Positions 62,269 to 64,000 of a stretch of DNA of 64,000 nucleotides are shown here, piece by piece; position 1 is the stretch's first letter; each line of letters starts with the position of its first letter. Location of the stretch: assembly GCA_029975525.1 (NCBI GenBank), contig JARKOX010000047.1, forward strand, positions 1 through 64,000. The letters run 5' to 3'. Below the pieces are notes generated by a model. That model was given only the letters and a program-made list of their open reading frames with translations. It did no database searches and was not told the origin of the DNA. The stretch comes from Prolixibacteraceae bacterium (lineage in GTDB: Bacteria; Bacteroidota; Bacteroidia; Bacteroidales; Prolixibacteraceae). The translations under genes were made by a program, and so were the position numbers.

Positions 62269-64000
62269 TTATAGGAATGCCGAGACGAGGAGAGCTTCGG
62301 AGATTTCTGTTTCCGGATTAAAGTTGTTGTCGGTCATGTATTTTTTTAGGCTGAAAAGCAGCTGCTGTGCTTCGGGCCGGTTTTCCACATCCGAAGTCAG
62401 ATCGGCACCCGAGATGAGGATTTTTCCGTTTCCCACCCTGGCTTCCAGCAGCAGTGCCAGCGGACGATTCGTCACCCAGTCGTCGATTATTCGCACAATT
62501 GGCTTTATTTCCGAAGGGAAGCTGCTGAGGTTGATTGCGCCGGAATGGCTCATGGCATCCCACCACTGGTAGTTACTGTGGTATTCGGTGGGGAATTCAG
62601 CCAGGGCCGGATGGCTTGGATTGCACAAGATTCCCAGGGTGTGCGGCGCCTGTCCGCGCGTCCAGGCTGTATTCCAGAAAATCGACGAGAATCCGGTTTT
62701 TACATCGCCCCCCATCTCTGGCTTCAGGCTTCCGGGTTTCAGGTTCAGCAACACGTTGCCGCCCTCCTGCAAAAAGTGCAGGGTGGGGGTATCCAGCTCC
62801 TGGACGATCCGCAGGTTGCCGGCGTTGGCAACCGGTTCTTTCAGCGCCGGGTAAACCCAGCACTCCCAGCTGTTGAGGAAGGAGTCGACTTTTACTTCGA
62901 GCACCAGTTTTTGGGCTGCCGAAACCGGGGCGAGCGGGAAAGTGATATTTCCCAGGCGGGTGTTGCCCAAGGGGATGTTGGTTGGTGGCAGTTTTCCCTG
63001 TTGGATGATTTGGCCCGACGGGGTGGTGACTTTCCATTCAGGCGTGCAGGCGATGAGGGGATTTTCGCCGTAGTGAGCCACTTCGATGGCGGCGTCGAAG
63101 GTTTCGTTGTTGGTGAAGATAAGTTTTTTCAGTCGGGCCAGCAGGACGGTCGCGTTGCAGAACCGGCGGTATTCGGCAGGAGTGATATATCCTTTCTCCT
63201 CCCAGAAAGGGTCGAGTACCCCGACCAGGGCGGTTCCCTGTCCGGGGAAATCGTGCAGGTCGAGAAGCTGAAAACCGGCAAAATCTTTTGTACGGAGCGC
63301 CGCCTCGATGTCGGCTTTGTAGCAGAGCGCCTGTAGTTTTCCGGAGGCCAGCAAAAAGCTGTCGGCGAGCTGTGCCAGACCATGGTCGGTCAGGGTTTCG
63401 CGGAAAAGTTCGAAGTTTTTGGCACGGACCACCCCGTCATATTTGGCGATTTCCTTAAAGTTGGGATAGACACACCACTGTCCGATTTCGTGGCTCACCA
63501 CCGGCTGCGGATATTTTGCGTTAAAATCGGACCAGTCGTAGTCGGTACGCGGGGGTTCGCCGTTGAGGATACTTTTCAGCTCCTGGCCCCAGCCCTGGAT
63601 CCGGGGTTCCGGCGTACTTAAATACTCATTTTCGGGGATGAGGGGCCAGCCGGCGGCCGAGGTGTAGATCCGGCGATTGTCTTTCTCTTTCCAGAAATTG
63701 ACAAAACCGGCCAGGGAGGAGACCTGGTTGCGTCCGCGGGGTTCGTTTCCGTAGGCCAGCATACAAAACGAGGGGTGATTTCCGTAGGCTTCCACCATTC
63801 GTTCGCTCTCTTCGTAGAGGTATTGGTCAAACGGTTTTCCGTCGCCGAGGGTGGTTGACTGGTTGGCCCACGACGAACATTCCACCTGGAGGTAAAAGCC
63901 GGTCTGGTCGGCTGCTTCGAAAGCTGCCCGGGGCGGGCACCACGAATGGAAACGCATATGGTTGAGGCCGTGTGCGCGACAAATCTGGAAGATCCGCAGC
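62269..64000 (-). CDS. GH2 family glycoside hydrolase, C-terminal part (5' end beyond window)
   Basis: The frame is open to the window edge, so the gene begins beyond 64000; about 577 residues are present. It starts with RAHGLNHMRFHSWCPP, the usual GH2 entry to the catalytic barrel. The acid/base Glu is in LAYGNEPRG and the nucleophile Glu in VSHEIGQW. HDFPGQGTALVGVLDPFWE near residue 235 belongs to the same catalytic domain. A beta-galactosidase/glucuronidase-like exo-enzyme is likely. Long C-terminal domains (about 330-570) include a gatase-like Rossmann segment. The last residues (ISEALLVSAFL) are encoded within the repeat-like sequence, suggesting the 3' end was altered by a repeat insertion. 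Confidence 0.85.
   Translation of the reverse strand, partial: LRIFQICRAHGLNHMRFHSWCPPRAAFEAADQTGFYLQVECSSWANQSTTLGDGKPFDQYLYEESERMVEAYGNHPSFCMLAYGNEPRGRNQVSSLAGFVNFWKEKDNRRIYTSAAGWPLIPENEYLSTPEPRIQGWGQELKSILNGEPPRTDYDWSDFNAKYPQPVVSHEIGQWCVYPNFKEIAKYDGVVRAKNFELFRETLTDHGLAQLADSFLLASGKLQALCYKADIEAALRTKDFAGFQLLDLHDFPGQGTALVGVLDPFWEEKGYITPAEYRRFCNATVLLARLKKLIFTNNETFDAAIEVAHYGENPLIACTPEWKVTTPSGQIIQQGKLPPTNIPLGNTRLGNITFPLAPVSAAQKLVLEVKVDSFLNSWECWVYPALKEPVANAGNLRIVQELDTPTLHFLQEGGNVLLNLKPGSLKPEMGGDVKTGFSSIFWNTAWTRGQAPHTLGILCNPSHPALAEFPTEYHSNYQWWDAMSHSGAINLSSFPSEIKPIVRIIDDWVTNRPLALLLEARVGNGKILISGADLTSDVENRPEAQQLLFSLKKYMTDNNFNPETEISEALLVSAFL

Overview
The window reads as a chromosome segment of a glycan-degrading member of the Bacteroidota. 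The evidence is two SusC/SusD pairs, an ECF sigma/FecR pair that feeds a SusC with an N-terminal STN domain, many lipoproteins, FGly sulfatases, at least one clean Bacteroidetes-type promoter (TTG-N19-TAnnTTTG), and the absence of Shine-Dalgarno-led starts. A marine or gut Marinilabiliales/Prolixibacteraceae-like organism would fit, but that placement is inference. I saw no tRNA, rRNA, CRISPR array, integrase or transposase.

Layout. 1-1108: end of gpmI and a DUF3109 protein. 1361-7974 (+): six genes that together look like a chaperone/usher-type surface-fibre system: three paralogous secreted subunits, a fourth different subunit, a PapD-like/DUF916-like chaperone and a 1018-residue outer-membrane barrel protein ending in a SPOR-like domain. 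This is the best candidate for an undescribed system. 7986-18838 (-): FGly sulfatase with HEAT repeats, GH106-like enzyme, FucI/AraA-like isomerase, GH99-like (WbsX-type) protein and GH92, with the decayed 3' end of a GH125 gene directly behind GH92. 19100-33307 (-): a regulated locus (ECF sigma, FecR, SusC, SusD) whose enzymes are all redox or isomerase types (DUF6807/PmoA-like, TIM-barrel epimerase, Tat-exported Gfo/Idh/MocA, two FAD oxidoreductases), with no classical glycosidase or lyase. 33507-36719: divergent-looking GH29 and a second sulfatase.

36873-56566 (+): a LacI-type palindrome overlaps the -33 box of a good promoter. After a long leader come SusC, SusD and two lipoproteins, then a terminator, then a lyase battery: PL12-like, an alginate-lyase-fold/beta-helix fusion, PL8/PL33-like, two further heparinase II/III-fold proteins, and a GH88 unsaturated uronyl hydrolase. 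This set should depolymerise a uronate-containing polysaccharide to unsaturated oligosaccharides and then monosaccharides. 56944-64000: M20 dipeptidase (-), DUF4056 protein (-), PL11 rhamnogalacturonan lyase (+), a repeat-filled gap, and the C-terminal part of a GH2 enzyme (-) that runs off the window.

Together the enzymes point to degradation of several complex glycans: a rhamnose/fucose-containing sulfated or pectic glycan (GH106, GH29, PL11, sulfatases, isomerase), mannosides (GH92, lost GH125) and a glycuronan or GAG-like polymer (lyases, GH88). The substrates are inferred from families, not shown by the sequence.
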